Assembly: GCA_963691705.1 (NCBI GenBank)
Contig: OY829537.1
Location: 75,289,352-75,353,351, forward strand
Reading direction: 5' to 3'
DNA from: Viola odorata
Lineage: Eukaryota; Streptophyta; Magnoliopsida; Malpighiales; Violaceae
Length of the DNA: 64,000 nt
In this document: piece by piece, positions 61,675 to 64,000 of the stretch
Position numbering within the stretch: position 1 is the first letter of the stretch
How the letters are laid out: each line of letters opens with the position of its first letter
Program-made: the position numbers and the translations under genes
The notes under the pieces: generated by a model
Database searches by the model: none
Seen by the model: the letters and a program-made list of their open reading frames with translations, nothing else
Told to the model about the DNA's origin: nothing

Positions 61675-61690
61675 GTTGCCCCCTCTTTAC
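61675..61690 (-). promoter_or_regulatory. E5 polypurine tract
   Basis: The minus strand reads GTAAAGAGGGGGCAAC directly before the 3' LTR, the expected plus-strand primer. Confidence 0.7.
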
Positions 61691-61779
61691 TGTCTTATCG
61701 AAGTATTTGATAAGCGGTAAAGACAGTTGCCCCTATATCCGAATTTTGGCGACACAGCGGGTCTTACCTTAAACTTACA

Positions 61780-63010
61780 GTGATGATGTCGCTCTGGGAG
61801 GAGGCAGTTGCTTGATGTCGCTCTGGGAGGAGGGGATTGATTGATGCTGTCACTGGGGATACCAGGTGCTTGCTTGATGTCACTCTGGGAGGAGGAAAGT
61901 GATGTTGCCACTCTGAGAGGAGGTAATCTGCTGACGTCGCTCTGGGAGGAAATAGGTTGTTGATCCTGCAAAGACGTAAACTTAGATCTGCTCGGGTATT
62001 GAGAGGCACATAAGTTGCAGGAAATGTAAATGACAACTACTCTACCGGGGACGGAAAGTAATTTTACGAAAATGTAAACGACAGCTCCACTGGGGGGATG
62101 ATCGCTTGATATGTGACTGACGTTGCTTCGGAAGATAATGCGCGATTCGCAGAAGTATGAATGATTTGTCCTAATGATGTCACTCTAGGAGGAGGAAAAT
62201 AATTATGCAGAAATGTAGAATTGTGTGAGGGATGTTTCTCTGGGAGGGGAAGAAATGCTAAGGTTGAAAAAGGTAGAACTACGCTATACTATCACTCTGG
62301 GAGGAGAAGAAATGCTATGTTGGAAACTAAATGCTGTCACTCTGGGAGGAGGAGAAATGCTAATGCTGAAACTAAATGCTGTCACTCTGGGAGGAGAAGA
62401 ATGCTAAATGTTGAAAAAGGTAAACAACGCCGATTCCCGTAGGAGAAGGCGCGAGATGCGGAAATTAAACTAAGGTCACTCTGGGAGGAGAAGAATGCTA
62501 ATGCTGAAAACTTAAACAACGCCGATTCCCGTAGGAGAAGGCGCGAGATGCGGAATTTAAACTAAGGTCGCTCTAGGAGGAGAAGAATGTTAAATACTGT
62601 CGCTCTGGGAGGAGAAGAATGCTAAATGCTGTCGCTCTGGGAGGAGAAGAATGCTAAGTGCTGAAAACTTAAACAACGCCGATTCCCGTAGGAGAAGGCG
62701 CGAGATGCGGAAATTAAACTAAGGTCGCTCTGGGAGGAGAAGAATGCTAAGTGCTGTCACTCTGGGAGGAGAAGAATGCTAAATGCTGTCGCTCTGGGAG
62801 GAGAAGAATGCTAAATGCTGTCGCTCTGGGAGGAGGGGAATGCTAAGTGCTGTCGCTCTGGGAGGAGGAGAATGCTAATGCTGAAAAGTAAGACAATGTC
62901 AATTCTCGTAGGAGAAGACACGACATGAGGAAGCTAAACTAAGGTCGCTCTGGGAGGAGGAGAATGCTAATGCTGAAGACTAAACTATGATGTCACTCTG
63001 GGAGGAGAAG
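61780..63010. repeat. E5 3' UTR tandem repeats (GCTCTGGGAGGAG units)
   Basis: More than twenty copies of TCRCTCTGGGAGGAGAAG, most followed by AATGCTAAATGCTG, in units of about 29-45 bp. Four copies of a second unit, GCCGATTCCCGTAGGAGAAG with GCGCGAGATGCGG, are interleaved at 62430-62720 and, diverged, near 62900. Spacing is irregular at the left end and regular around 62570-62890. Confidence 0.9.
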
Positions 63011-63569
63011 AAAGTTATCGCCAACGGCCTTGATACAAACCTAGAATGCGTCTGCGTCCTGCTCAGGAGGTAACGACCCCAAGGACAAGACTTTCCCACG
63101 ATTTGCAGCCGTAAGTAGTCCTCACCTGATATTAGTGTTTGCACTCACGCTCTGAAACAAGGCTAAGTGTTTTACACTCATAAAGATGCAACTAACATGA
63201 TACATAATTTACAGTTCGTAATGTCAATTCGAGTGAATAGACTTCGAATGAAGATGCACATGCATGGGCGTTCTAATAATCGATGGGACTTTTACGGAAA
63301 AGAATGAAAGGACGTGAAATGCCCGGAAAGAAGTTTGTTTTGGAAAAGATTGCTTTGCTTGGGAGTTGGAAGGCTTTTGATGAGTGATGTTTTCTTGATT
63401 GGCCCTGATGAGGGCGAGGGGTGCGAACTCTCTCGCTTTTTGCTGGGGATGCTTTCTGGACAGAGTGCGTGAGCTCAGGGATCCTTGCTGGGGGTGCTCT
63501 TCGTTCGGCGAGGGGGCCTTTTCTTGAGTCTTCATTGGGGAGTGTCGTCGTTGTTCCTTTGGCGACTCA

Positions 63570-63800
63570 CTACTTGAGTTGGCCTGGGGCCCCTTTCTCC
63601 TCTCGGGTTCTCACTAGGGATGCCTGCTTTGAGGTTTCTTGAGTTGGCCTTGGGCCTCTTTTGCTTGACTTTACTAGGGAAGGATGTTTTGAGATTTCTC
63701 GAGTTGGCCTTGGGCCTTTCTACTCGAGTTCACTGGGGAAAGTTTTCTTCGAGATTTTCTCGAATTGAGTTGTCCCTGAGCTGTGATTGCTTTGGCTCTT
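63570..63800. repeat. E5 3' UTR second repeat (60-66 bp)
   Basis: GAGTTGGCCTTGGGCC-type starts at 63576, 63641 and 63701, and diverged at about 63767, each followed by CACTRGGGA. Confidence 0.72.
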
Positions 63801-64000
63801 CGATTGCTTGTATTCGTCGAAGGTCTCTGAGTATTTTTCTTTTCTTTTCCCTTTTTCCCCTCTCTTTTTTCTTTTTTCCTCACATTTCCCCCTTTTTTTT
63901 TTTTTTATATATATATCCCCTCCCCTTTTTGATTTGATTTGAAAATGCCACAGAGCAGAGCAAGCACAGCCTTTGTCTTGATCTCTTCCCCTTCTGTCTT

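Larger units (their letters stand above)
61675..64000 (-). mobile_element. E5: 3' internal end of an Ogre-like element (runs off right edge)
   Basis: Together with the LTR at 57619-61674 this is the 3' end of a minus-strand element whose coding region lies beyond the window. Only 3' untranslated sequence is present here; no pol motif is seen to 64000. A simple T/TA tract lies at about 63885-63920. Confidence 0.75.

Noticed and set aside
61780..63010. CRISPR-like array of short repeats with spacers
   Set aside because: Spacers are themselves repeats, units vary in length, there are no cas genes, and the context is the 3' UTR of a plant retrotransposon.

Overview
The window is nuclear DNA of a flowering plant, most likely a eudicot. 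It is almost entirely a pile of nested retrotransposons around one recognisable host gene. The evidence is plant-specific LTR-retrotransposon lineages (Tat with two RNase H domains and antisense ORFs, large-LTR Ogre-like elements, Athila with its extra 3' ORF), an L1-type LINE, MITE-like foldback elements, and an intron-containing DUF604/GT31-like glycosyltransferase gene. I cannot name the species.

Layout. (1) 1-11846: a Tat-lineage Ty3/gypsy element (E1, minus strand) running off the left edge. It has a gag-pol reading frame with a single stop, and downstream two tandem ORFs on the opposite (plus) strand, the second with its own apparent promoter and introns. (2) 11847-29175: an Ogre-like element (E2, minus strand) reduced to a gag::integrase deletion fusion plus its 5' LTR of about 3.1 kb. 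E1 sits inside its integrase relic. Its LTR is split at 14138/26606 by a complete Athila element (E3, minus strand, 14139-26600, 1475-bp LTRs, target-site duplication AGCGC). (3) 29176-30640: two LTR pieces of one family facing each other, forming a large inverted repeat. (4) 30641-38194: the host island, with the glycosyltransferase gene (three exons, complement 33108-35084), a TTGACC-rich minisatellite, a 221-bp tandem duplication and two adjacent MITE-like elements. (5) 38195-56070: an old LINE (minus strand) broken in three by an Athila-type LTR (38474 to about 40764, itself holding a solo LTR) and by a complete but decayed Athila element (E4, plus strand, 41996-55450, duplication ACCTA). 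E4's 3' ORF carries another solo LTR (50979-51421, duplication CCTGA). (6) 56122-57618: a probable copia-type LTR and leader. (7) 57619-64000: the 4.06-kb 3' LTR and repeat-rich 3' untranslated region of a second Ogre-like element (E5, minus strand), same family as E2, running off the right edge.

The nesting gives an order of events: LINE first, then E4 and the old Athila LTR, then solo LTRs within them; E2 before E3 and E1. LTR divergence by eye agrees: about 24 differences in 1475 bp for E3, and about 20 in the first 415 bp for E4.

The most unusual signal is not a gene. E1, E3 and E4 each carry their own short palindromic motif scattered through LTRs, coding and non-coding sequence and nearly absent from the other elements. 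E3 has TCATCTCA-6 nt-TGAGATGA about every 1.1-1.7 kb; E1 has GCGATA/TATCGC at about 38 sites; E4 has CCTCGA/TCGAGG at about 30 sites. At one homologous position in pol, E3 has its own motif and E4 has its own. This resembles a family-specific binding-site code, comparable in logic to the dispersed motifs recognised by VANC anti-silencing proteins of VANDAL transposons, but that function is inference only.
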